The notes beneath the pieces are model-generated. The model was not told the DNA's origin and searched no databases. It saw only the letters and a program-made list of their open reading frames with translations. Below, piece by piece: positions 55,800 through 64,000 of a stretch of 64,000 bases of DNA. This stretch comes from Bedellia somnulentella (Eukaryota; Arthropoda; Insecta; Lepidoptera; Bedelliidae). The position numbers were made by a program, and so were the translations under genes. The stretch is taken from positions 10,478,001 to 10,542,000 of the forward strand of contig OY755178.1 of assembly GCA_963576735.1 (NCBI GenBank), given 5' to 3'. The stretch's first letter is position 1; each line of letters starts with the position of its first letter.

Positions 55800-57530
55800 A
55801 AAATAACTTTTGAAATTGATTAACCATTGTTGCATTCACGGCGTGATCGGGTTATATACAATCGCATTGTACCTCCTCCATTTATGAAGTCAGTCAAATA
55901 TTTACAAAAATAATATAACAGTTTAACAAAGATTTTAACAAAACCTTTGAAAAATATTTGTCGTAAAAAAGTTCGATATAAATTTGGTTAGTGGATCAAA
56001 ATGCAGCTTGATATTTCCGGTTATGAATTGTAGATATCTTGTGAGTGAATATGGACCAGATAAACAGCATGAACTTTAACTTTTAATTAGCAAGTTAATT
56101 AAGATATCAATAGTTAGAACTTCATCGGAGTCTGTAAACTGGGGACAAAGTTCAGTGCCAATTCACGTCTGTTCTTCTTAGACTTAATCAAGGAAGTTGA
56201 GCAAATCTTACATCAAGTTTGCTTAATCCTTGTACGAACTTAATTGCCTTTTAGAAACTGATTTCTATATTGCTTTGAGGTCGTAAAGACAGTCTAATAA
56301 ATGAAAAATTAAACTAAAAGTAAAAGAAACGAGACATGTTTTTATGATCCTAATAGTTGATTTAAGTAAAAGTAAAAGCTGAATTTAAGTTCTTATAAAT
56401 AAGTATTACTAGGAACTTAACCTGAAACAATGGAAAAGAAAAAAGCACTACATCTTCGCATCTACATCTACTCTACATCGTCATCTGGATATCGTATTAA
56501 GTCCTAGTCATTATAGGTTACGTTCCATCTATATCATCGCTAAAGACCTAAAAGAACCCATAATCTCAACTTTTACGCAAATACAACCCTGAAAATACAT
56601 ATAAATAATACTTTTGAAAACTCCTTTTACTTTTTTTAACATCTGAAAGAAAGAAAGTTTTTAAACATCTGGATCGTTGCCCGTGCCGAATATTTTCAAA
56701 TGCGCTCTTTTGATTTTTCTTGTTACTAGAATTAATGCCATAGTTCCTTACATAGATAAAGAATCCATAGATTGGCATTAAGTGGCAAACATCATAGCAT
56801 AAACGTCAACAAACGCAGGACTTCTCACGGACACGATAACGGCCTACAACGGTTTTGGCATCAAACATGAAAGAAAATAATTGTCTTATTTACGTTCATT
56901 CCGGAATTCAAGTCTTAACTTTAATAATTTTGTGATAAAATTATTATTATTTAATAGCACATAATTTAAATCAAATACATATTCTTTGGCAAACTATACT
57001 ATACTAACTAACTATATGCTTTATTATAGATCTTAAACCAAAGTTTTCAATTAAAATATATGATAAAAATAATAATCATCATTATATTACAATTATTGTA
57101 AAGTTTGTAAATTAGCAAAAATAACAAATACGTGAATTTTTATCAATTTTAATAGGGCTAGTATGGAATCCGTCATACTAATGTCACGCACACATACTCA
57201 TTTACGCACACCGTTGTACTTTTTTTGGTCTCGTCTGTCGTCTTTGTATTGCCAATCTATATAGGTAAGTATAGCATACTAAATTCATGGTTCCTAAGAA
57301 CGATTTTGACATTTTATTTAGCTTCAGACATTCCTATACAGACTTGTTTAAATGGTCCACTCTGTATATTAACGCTTGCTATTTCAAAAGCTTTTATTTA
57401 ACTTACAATGTATGTATATTTGTGTGTTCGGGTGAAATCTTTGAACTCAATTTTGAAGTAGATATATACAACCGTTTGTGCTGAAATTTTGTGGACGCAT
57501 TTTGTTTGGATGACAATATATGATAAGATA
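55800..57530. other. 1.7 kb without recognisable element
   Basis: AT-rich. No repeat family of this window, no coding signal and no clear inverted repeat was found. Confidence 0.35.
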
Positions 57531-57533
57531 TGT

Positions 57534-57777
57534 GACGTCATTCTAAATTCAATATGGCGGATCATACAAGATGTCAGATCAGTTATATTTAATCCACTTA
57601 TACAATATGGGTATCAAATGAAAGGACTTGTTAAGAGTGACTAGAAAAAGAATATGACGTCATTCTGAATCCAATATGGCGGACCATGCAGGATGGCGGA
57701 ATAGTTACCTGTAGTCTACTTCTACAATATGGGTATCAAATGAGAGGGCATTTTGAGAGTAATAATAACTTGAAAAA
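57534..57777. repeat. 122-bp tandem duplication
   Basis: Units start gacgtcattct at 57534 and 57656 and share caatatggcgga and acaatatgggtatcaaatga. Confidence 0.82.
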
Positions 57778-57784
57778 TTTTTAA

Positions 57785-58315
57785 TTAAAAAAACTTTTTA
57801 AGAAAAAGCTTTTATTTAAACGCTCTAAAAAGAAGAAAATAAAAAAAATTAAGTAAAAAAACTTTTTAAGAAAAAGCTTTTATTTAAAAGCTCTAAAAAG
57901 AAGAAAATAAAAAATATTAAGTAAAAAAACTTTTTAAGAAAAAGCTTTTCTATAAACGCTCTAAAAAGAAGAAAATAAAATATTCCTTTTGGATTATACT
58001 AACAACTCCTCATTAAACACAATTCATATATAATAATAAAAGCTGGTCGCTCGATTTACCACAAATTATTATGATATAAAGGAATGTTGATAGGTATGTA
58101 AACCTCGCGACAAGCTTTTATTATTATATATGAATTGTGTATAATGAGGAGTTGTTAGTATAATCCAAAAGGAATATTTTATTTTCTTCTTTTTAGAGCG
58201 TTTATATAAAAGCTTTTTCTTAAAAAGTGTTTTTACTTAATATTTTTTATTTTCTTCTTTTTAGAGCTTTTAAATAAAAGCTTTTTCTTAAAAAGTTTTA
58301 TTACTTATTTTTTTT
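57785..58315. mobile_element. Foldback element with 68-bp tandem units in its arms
   Basis: The left arm has three 68-bp units (actttttaag at 57793, 57861 and 57929; each with gctctaaaaagaagaaaata) followed by ttccttttggattatactaa. The right arm (about 58113-58313) is the inverted complement with two units. A 68-bp spacer (58045-58112, ggtcgctcgatttaccacaa) separates them. No frame is present. Confidence 0.82.
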
Positions 58316-58409
58316 TTATATAGCTGTTATCAATAAATTACTCATACTCAGAACTATAATTCACAAAAAGAAGATACCAGTTCTTATTTTTATGCCATCA
58401 TATCCTGCC

Positions 58410-58485
58410 ATTATCCTTCACCCACTTTTGGAAGATAGTTTGGAAGAATACAGTAAGTTCACTTAAAAGGCCCCATATCTTAAGT
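58410..58485 (-). repeat. S1 SINE scrap
   Basis: atccttcacccacttttgga and cacttaaaaggccccatatc. Confidence 0.45.
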
Positions 58486-58497
58486 AAAAAACATTAT

Positions 58498-58635
58498 CGC
58501 CCGATTTCTGAATTGAGTATTCCAGCTGAGAACAACTTAAGTATCGTTCTGTCGCATTGAAATCTTAACAACTGAATGAGACAAAACGATACTTAAGTCG
58601 TTCTCAGCTTGAATACTCAATTCAGAAATCGGGCG
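58498..58635. mobile_element. Hairpin MITE
   Basis: 138 bp; arms CGCCCGATTTCTGAATTGAG and complement run for about 55 bp each (to gtatcgttctgtc), flanked by TAT on both sides. Confidence 0.8.
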
Positions 58636-58954
58636 TATGGGTTTGTGCCACTTGAAATGAGAAACTGTTTCATTATTGATTTCATAAAAATAAGTGATTA
58701 AATACGCCCGCCTTGTACAATGGGAACCAATAAATACGATATGTTTAGTGATATTACCATCAAAATGTTGCCTCGAAATAGCAAAAACCTTTTTAGCAGA
58801 AAGACTGCCAATTCTAGTGTGGGGTAGTAAAACTTTTTAATGCACATAACAACATAAAATAATTACAATAATAACATTACAGATTATAATTGTTCTGTAA
58901 TCTATTTTAACCAATAAAGTGAACTAAACTTATTGATTATTTATTTAATTGTTT

Positions 58955-59290
58955 TGATTGTACATACATACATATTATATTCAAGATATCAGTGCCCTTT
59001 GGGGTTCCCATCGATCGAAACATTGTTTTCGCCAAATCTATCGAGCTTTTTTTGCATTCATCAGTCATTTCATTAATGCCTTTGATTCTTTAATTTCGAA
59101 CACCTTTTTTGAGCACATTCTTTATTTCAATAAAATGTATCCTCCGTGGTCGTACTCTTCTAATATTACCACCCACATTGGCTCTATATCTCTTTCACTC
59201 TCACTCATATATCTGCCCAATCCATTTTAAAAAAGCTTTTTTTTCAATACAATATCCTTATTCACACTACACTTTTCATGAAACATAAAA
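58955..59290 (-). repeat. LINE-X 3' fragment
   Basis: Reverse strand shows broken LINE-X coding order; landmarks cagtgccctttggggttccc, gcattcatcagtcatttcat, cctccgtggtcgtactcttc. Confidence 0.62.
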
Positions 59291-59795
59291 ATTTTCACTC
59301 CATCACATTATCTTGTATTTTAAAAAATTCTTGTACATGGGTTATATATATTATTAATATCCAATAAAGTGTTTTCCATGCTATTCCATAAGCTATACAT
59401 AATTCGTATGAAATTAAGAATGTGTACGTGTTAGAAGGATTCGTAGCGAAATAATTTAATACGTATAAACTTATCTAAAATTACAATCGAACCTCAGCGA
59501 TCAGTATTGTGAATTCAAAAAGACTTCGAAGAAATATCGTGCCAAGTCAGAAATTGATTTGAGATTTCATCGGAAATCCAAGAAAATAGCTTCCTAGTTC
59601 ATATACTATCGCAGAAAATTATTTATTAAAACTACAAAGTACATATTGGTTCTTAATATCTATAAGACGATCAATAACAAAAAAAAACATTTAAAACTTA
59701 CTCATCATAGTTTTGTGATTACATTGGTTATATTAGTTTAGCTACTTAACTTCGCATATATTGGTATAATGTTATACGAAATTGTGTTAAAAAAA
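59290..59795. other. No recognisable feature
   Basis: AT-rich; nothing identified. Confidence 0.35.
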
Positions 59796-59796
59796 T

Positions 59797-59990
59797 GTAT
59801 ACATAAATATACTCAAGATTCATCTCTAGAAAGGGTACTGAGAGCCTCAGAGCTTCAGAAAAAGAAATGCCTCAGCCACTTTTGAAAGTTAAATGGGGAT
59901 AAGATTCGAAAATAAATGTTATTATTTGTGATAGGTCTCCAACCGTGCCGCCAAAAATCGCTCTATAAGCCACTCTAATACCTCTAGAAA
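59797..59990 (-). repeat. S1 SINE, degraded
   Basis: tatacataaatatactcaag, aaagaaatgcctcagccact, gtgataggtctccaaccgtg. Confidence 0.62.
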
Positions 59991-60454
59991 ACATCTTTTA
60001 AAGCAGAGAGGCGTGGGTTATAATCAAAAGTTGAGCGTACACTAATTTATCTTTTCTTAATTTATCCCTAAGTGTATGTCTCCTAAGGCTAACGCTGTTA
60101 TCTGATAAATGTTCTTTTCTTTCCAAAGAGTTATTTCCTTTTCGGAGAATGATAACGACATAAAATGACAATATAAAAGCACGATATTATACTTTCAAAT
60201 ACAAGTACTTAACCCATTTTATTCAGCCAAGTACCCTTTCTATTAAATCTTCTGCCAACGCCAATATCTATAGGAAAAGTTAAGTAAAAAAGTATTTTGT
60301 GTCATTATCCAGTATTTACTCATACTTTTAAGACGGTTGTTATGTGTTTGTTTGTCATTAATAAGTTAAGTAATTATTAGAAACTGCGCAGAGTGAGATT
60401 TTACAAATAATAGGTTAAAGTTATGACTTGAAAAGTGTCAAACTTTATACATAA

Positions 60455-60712
60455 CATAACATAAACATAAACGTTCACGCCGAATATCCCCGAAGGGGTT
60501 GGCAGAGGTACTAGTACCCACATGACTAAGTACAACTCAGCCATGTGGGTTTCCTCACGATGTTTTCCCTCAACGTTAACAACCATGATAAATTAACCAC
60601 ACATATGTCTTTAGAAAAGACAAATTGGTGTAGGCCCGACCCGGGATTTGAACACTAGTCGCTTGCACGATAACCGGTGTTCTACCCATTGAGCTATCAC
60701 GTCGTCGTCGTC
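60455..60712 (-). mobile_element. S2 SINE with internal deletion
   Basis: Starts with a (CATAA)n tail, acgttcacgccgaatatccc, cgaaggggttggcagaggta, then jumps to ctaagtacaactcagccatg, and ends at the tRNA head (gggatttgaacactagtcgc, attgagctatcac). It is followed by (CGT)n at 60702-60720. Confidence 0.8.
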
Positions 60713-60719
60713 GTCGTCG

Positions 60720-61500
60720 CTTTATACCTACGTAGCATTTTAGTTTCCATCAACATTTCTACAGATTCACTACTTTGAAAAACTCTTCAACTTACTGGTT
60801 GTACGTTATTAGTTCCTCGAAGGCTTAGAAAAAAGCCTTACAGTATTGAGTATTGTATTCATGGTATTTAAATTGAAGTTTATTTTATTTTGCAGTTATC
60901 CTTTGAGTATATTTGAATATATTTATATTATAATTATTTTAGCTATTTTTTCCTTAATAATTATATGATGTCTGGAAGATACACTATCTCATATATATTT
61001 GTTGAATAAGCTTAGTTTTCACAGCTAAAGCAAAACAGATATTAATCATAGTCTAACAATGTGTTTACTTAATTACTAAATCCGAACTTTTGGCAGCAGC
61101 GATGCGGAAATTTCATAATTCCTCTAATACGATTTCAGTTCTACAATAATCAGTCTGAGAAAATAGCGCCCGACAGACTTCGCCTAACTATGAGCAAACT
61201 CGACTTAACAAAGAAAACTTGCTGTACAAATGAAATTCGGAACTCAACTGTTTACCCGTTTCATTCAATACAACGGCGTGCATCGCTGTTTACTGCTAAC
61301 TTGTATTGAAATACAGTGTTCGGAAGACCGCGTTTCAGTTCCTCATTTAAAGTTTTGTTTTTCTTTTGTTCAATTACTTTTTATTTATATACAAAACCAA
61401 ATATTAGTCTATACCTACATTAATAACGTTCAAACATATATACTTATACTCACACATTTAGTTCTCAAAGCATAAACATACAAATGCTTCTAATAAATAA
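60720..61500. other. No recognised element
   Basis: AT-rich, with a more balanced unique stretch at 61085-61350 (cagcagcgatgcggaaattt, gcgcccgacagacttcgcct) and a short frame at 61230-61475 (MKFGTQLFTRFIQYNGVHRC..). Could be an exon or conserved non-coding DNA; unresolved. Confidence 0.3.
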
Positions 61501-61510
61501 AGGAAAAAAT

Positions 61511-61600
61511 ACCTTAAAAGCCCCAATAACGTTAGTCGCCTCTTACGTACAACCACCGGAAGAAAAAGGGTAGTGCTATTCTAAGGCGACACTACGCAGC
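61511..61600 (-). repeat. S1 SINE 5' part
   Basis: ccttaaaagccccaataacg, ttagtcgcctcttacgtaca, aaggcgacactacgcagc; the tail side is missing. Confidence 0.65.
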
Positions 61601-61634
61601 TAAACTTTCACATTTATAATATGAATAGGATAAG

Positions 61635-62135
61635 GCTTAAACATAGCATCTCGCGCGGGTGACCTCGCTCGCCGGCCAGCGCAGCGTCTTGTCTTGCGCT
61701 TCATACACGCGTGTGAATTTTGTTGCGGAGTAATTTTATAATTGTTTTATATCTAAGACGTTAATTTAAATGAAGTAGTGTCAATGATAATTTTGTTTAC
61801 AATTTAATTCTCTTAATCAAGAACATATTATTTAGATAAGGATTAATATATAGGATAGGATAAAACATTATGGCAAATAATTAGCAATAATGCATTAATT
61901 TCGACCAAATTTGATTACCATAGAAATGGTTATAGTGAGTCAATCTTAAAATATAGACATATACTGTCGTGGATATTTTTTTACATCATTTGAAGAAAAA
62001 TAATTCTTCAATACATACTTTTTGCGTAACTTAAACCGTTTACGCAGGAAGCCTTAAAACATGAATAATTATCCCCGCAACATTTTTCGCTGGTTCTATG
62101 CTCCTGTTGGTCGGAATGTGATGATCTTTCTCATC
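61635..62135 (-). repeat. Long dispersed repeat, copy 2
   Basis: Reverse-complement mate of 11697-12185, about 49.5 kb away. GC-rich end: cgcgcgggtgacctcgctcg, ccggccagcgcagcgtcttg. Confidence 0.7.
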
Positions 62136-62250
62136 ATTCATCATCATCGTCATTTTCTTTATCATAATTCTCTGTTGTGATGGTTAATAAGTTAAATAAA
62201 AAATTAATAAGAAAACATAAAGTCATATTTACATAAGAATGTAAATCAAT

Positions 62251-62517
62251 TTAAATACTAATGCCTACCATATAAGCAGACACGAACTGAAGCAGACAAA
62301 CTGTATGAGCGTACACGAATTCAGTTTGAAGCTGAGGTAACAAGCCATCTTTTTGTTTGCTTGAAGCAGCTCGTAAAGTTGCTATCCCTTTAGTTATTTT
62401 TTGGATAACATATAAATCTAATCTCAAATCTGAATTGGCTGTGGAAGATGAACCAAACTTTTCACAGATAATGCAGCTGTACTCATTAGTTGTACTACTA
62501 GTCCTTGATTCATCCAT
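62251..62517 (-). CDS. Unrecognised ORF with CxxC..HxxC pattern
   Basis: 88 codons from ATG at 62517: MDESRTSSTTNEYSCIICEK, FGSSSTANSDLRLDLYVIQK, ITKGIATLRAASSKQKDGLL. C15 and C18 with a later H and C (FVYAHTVC) could bind zinc. A donor-like ATATG|gtaggc lies near the 3' end (about 62264), so it could be a first exon, or the N-terminus of a transposon protein. It lies beside the 61635-62135 repeat. No homolog recognised. Confidence 0.35.
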   Translation of the reverse strand: MDESRTSSTTNEYSCIICEKFGSSSTANSDLRLDLYVIQKITKGIATLRAASSKQKDGLLPQLQTEFVYAHTVCLLQFVSAYMVGISI

Positions 62518-62567
62518 TGTTAGAAAACTGTGATAGTAAACATTATGATTAAATTATTTATTAAGCA

Positions 62568-62935
62568 ACCGTGATAGCCCAGTGGGTAGAACACTCGGTT
62601 ATCGTGCAAACGACTAGTGTTCAAATCCTGGGTCGGGCCTACACCAATTTGCCTTTTCTAAAGACATATGTGTGGTTAATTTATCATGGTTGTTAACGGT
62701 GAGGGAAAACATCGTGAGGAAACCCACATGGCTGAGTTGTACTTAGTCATGTGACAGTGTATTCGTACAAAACGGCGATAGGCCTGCCCCCTATCACGTG
62801 AGTACACTGTCCATGCAAAACGTGGGTACTCTGAACACCAGGTGGCAAAGTCACGTGATGTTCAGAAGTATTAGTCCCTCTGGCAACCCCTTCGGGGATA
62901 TTCGGCGTGAACGTGCATGCTTATGCTATGCTATA
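62568..62935 (+). mobile_element. S2 SINE, full length
   Basis: Nearly identical to the 17880 copy: head accgtgatagcccagtgggt, B box gtgttcaaatcctgggtcgg, the 3' hairpin caaccccttcggggatattc, ggcgtgaacgtgcatgctta and a short (TATGC)n tail. The 17880 copy lacks the ggttgttaac segment kept here. Confidence 0.85.
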
Positions 62936-62939
62936 TTTA

Positions 62940-63530
62940 TTTATCTTTTAACTTCTAAATATGCTAAGTATTTTAATAACTTAGAATGTGCTATGTAGGA
63001 TTTGTACGGGGATTCTTGATGACGAGTTTTGCCCGGTTACATATTATGATTTACATGTCGCTGTGGAATGTGATACTTTTTGCACTATCAGCGTTTTTAG
63101 GTAGTGCGCGTCATTGTGTACTGATAGCGCGTCACTGCAGAAAACAATACCGCTACCACGGTAACATTTCGAGTATTCGAATATTTTAAATCCGAAATTT
63201 CAACATTCAAAAAACGGTTCACAGAATTTACGTATCACAGATGCTTTATTTTCCACGACTTCATTAGTGCATAAACACATTATCTAGAAGTATCACTTCC
63301 CAGAAAAACTAAAACCAGATTATTAAAATGAATTTTTTGCTTTTACCAACTGTATCTTTTACTATAATCTCATTATTCCAAAAGTTTAAAAGACCGAAGT
63401 AACTTTATCTATAGTCTTACAAATCGTAAATCTCTTTAACTAGTTATTATTTATGTTAGAAAAATTTTATAAATAAAACGCGGATGCCTGCCTGTTTTGT
63501 ATGTATACTTGCTTGCTTGTTTGCGTGTCG
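62940..63530. other. No recognised element
   Basis: An open frame at 62986-63189 (MCYVGFVRGFLMTSFARLHI..) is hydrophobic but has no family signal. The rest is AT-rich. Confidence 0.3.
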
Positions 63531-63770
63531 CGGGGGTGCAGGGGGCAGAGCCATCATCCCTTCCTTGGGGGGGTCGGGGGGCGAAAGCCCCCTGCAGACA
63601 AAGATAAGTTAGGTTACATTTAGTTAGGTTAGGTTAGGTTAGAATATTTATAAAACGAGCGAGCGTAGCGCAGCGGAGCGAGCACCTAAATGCCTGATGC
63701 ATGCTTATATGCATACTTGCTTGCTTTGCTTGCATGCTTGCTACATATAGGGGCCGGGGGGCGGGGTATA
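63490..63770. repeat. GC-rich patch with (TTGC) and (TTAGG)-like repeats
   Basis: cttgcttgcttgtttgcgtg, then a G-rich stretch with self-complementary gcagggggc/gccccctgc, then ttaggttaggttaggttag (63622-63642), then gcgagcgtagcgcagcggag. Probably a repeat element; type not recognised. Confidence 0.5.
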
Positions 63771-64000
63771 CTACTTACATAAAATATGCCTGCAAAATTA
63801 TTCATAGCAGTTGGTATCATTCAATACATCTGTATTTCAAATGTATGGAAAATGATTTTTCGAAATAGTGATTATTCGGAAAAGCAACATTGCGGAATTA
63901 AGGTATATCTGGTTCTTGAATCTGTGGGAATCCGTTCTAGTGGTTAATCATAAAGATAGTAAAGAAAAAAAAAGTCAATCGATAATCTGGAATGTAAGAA

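Noticed and set aside
62798..62998. 66-codon plus-strand ORF
   Set aside because: Consists of the S2 SINE 3' half and its tail.

Overview
The window is AT-rich eukaryotic DNA, almost certainly from an insect and most likely a moth or butterfly. The evidence is split coding exons with GT/AG introns, AATAAA poly(A) signals, repeats typical of Lepidoptera (for example the 'ccatactaatattata' and 'gcggacgaagtcgcgggc' ends near 32.5 and 34.6 kb), and dense TATG-tailed retroposons. No bacterial operon, CRISPR array or virus was seen.

The only host gene I can support is the 3' end of a plus-strand gene: three exons at 1100-1266, 4309-4463 and 5464-5620, with a stop codon and a downstream poly(A) signal. 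It encodes a helical, TPR-like segment and a basic disordered tail. I do not recognise its family. Its introns are full of retroposons, and one insertion ends 28 bp before an exon.

The rest is layered mobile DNA. Non-LTR elements: an uninterrupted 982-codon element with a restriction-like endonuclease (46299-49247), a jockey-like element broken only by two in-frame stops (39.6-42.2 kb, minus), an end-deleted jockey-like RT frame (16.3-17.6 kb), a decayed RT (25.3-26.4 kb), and many 3' fragments of another LINE, here called LINE-X. SINEs: family S1 (about 250 bp, (TATG)n tail, 9-12 bp target duplications) and family S2 (tRNA-headed, about 350 bp). A third family, FB, is tRNA-derived and palindromic, with 13-14 bp target duplications. 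DNA elements: a deleted piggyBac-like copy, another TTAA element, TA-flanked MITEs, an 830-bp element with about 90-bp inverted repeats, and a foldback element built of 68-bp units.

The parts interact in two visible ways. LINE-X, S1 and S2 share a similar 3'-terminal hairpin followed by TATG-like tails, which suggests the LINE enzyme mobilises both SINEs. Nesting also gives relative ages: FB lies inside the piggyBac copy, S1 and a MITE lie inside the TTAA element, and S2 lies inside the 32.5-34.6 kb repeat. Coordinates of decayed repeats are approximate (about 10-20 bp). Strands of S1 copies follow the inferred transcript, which ends in (TATG)n.
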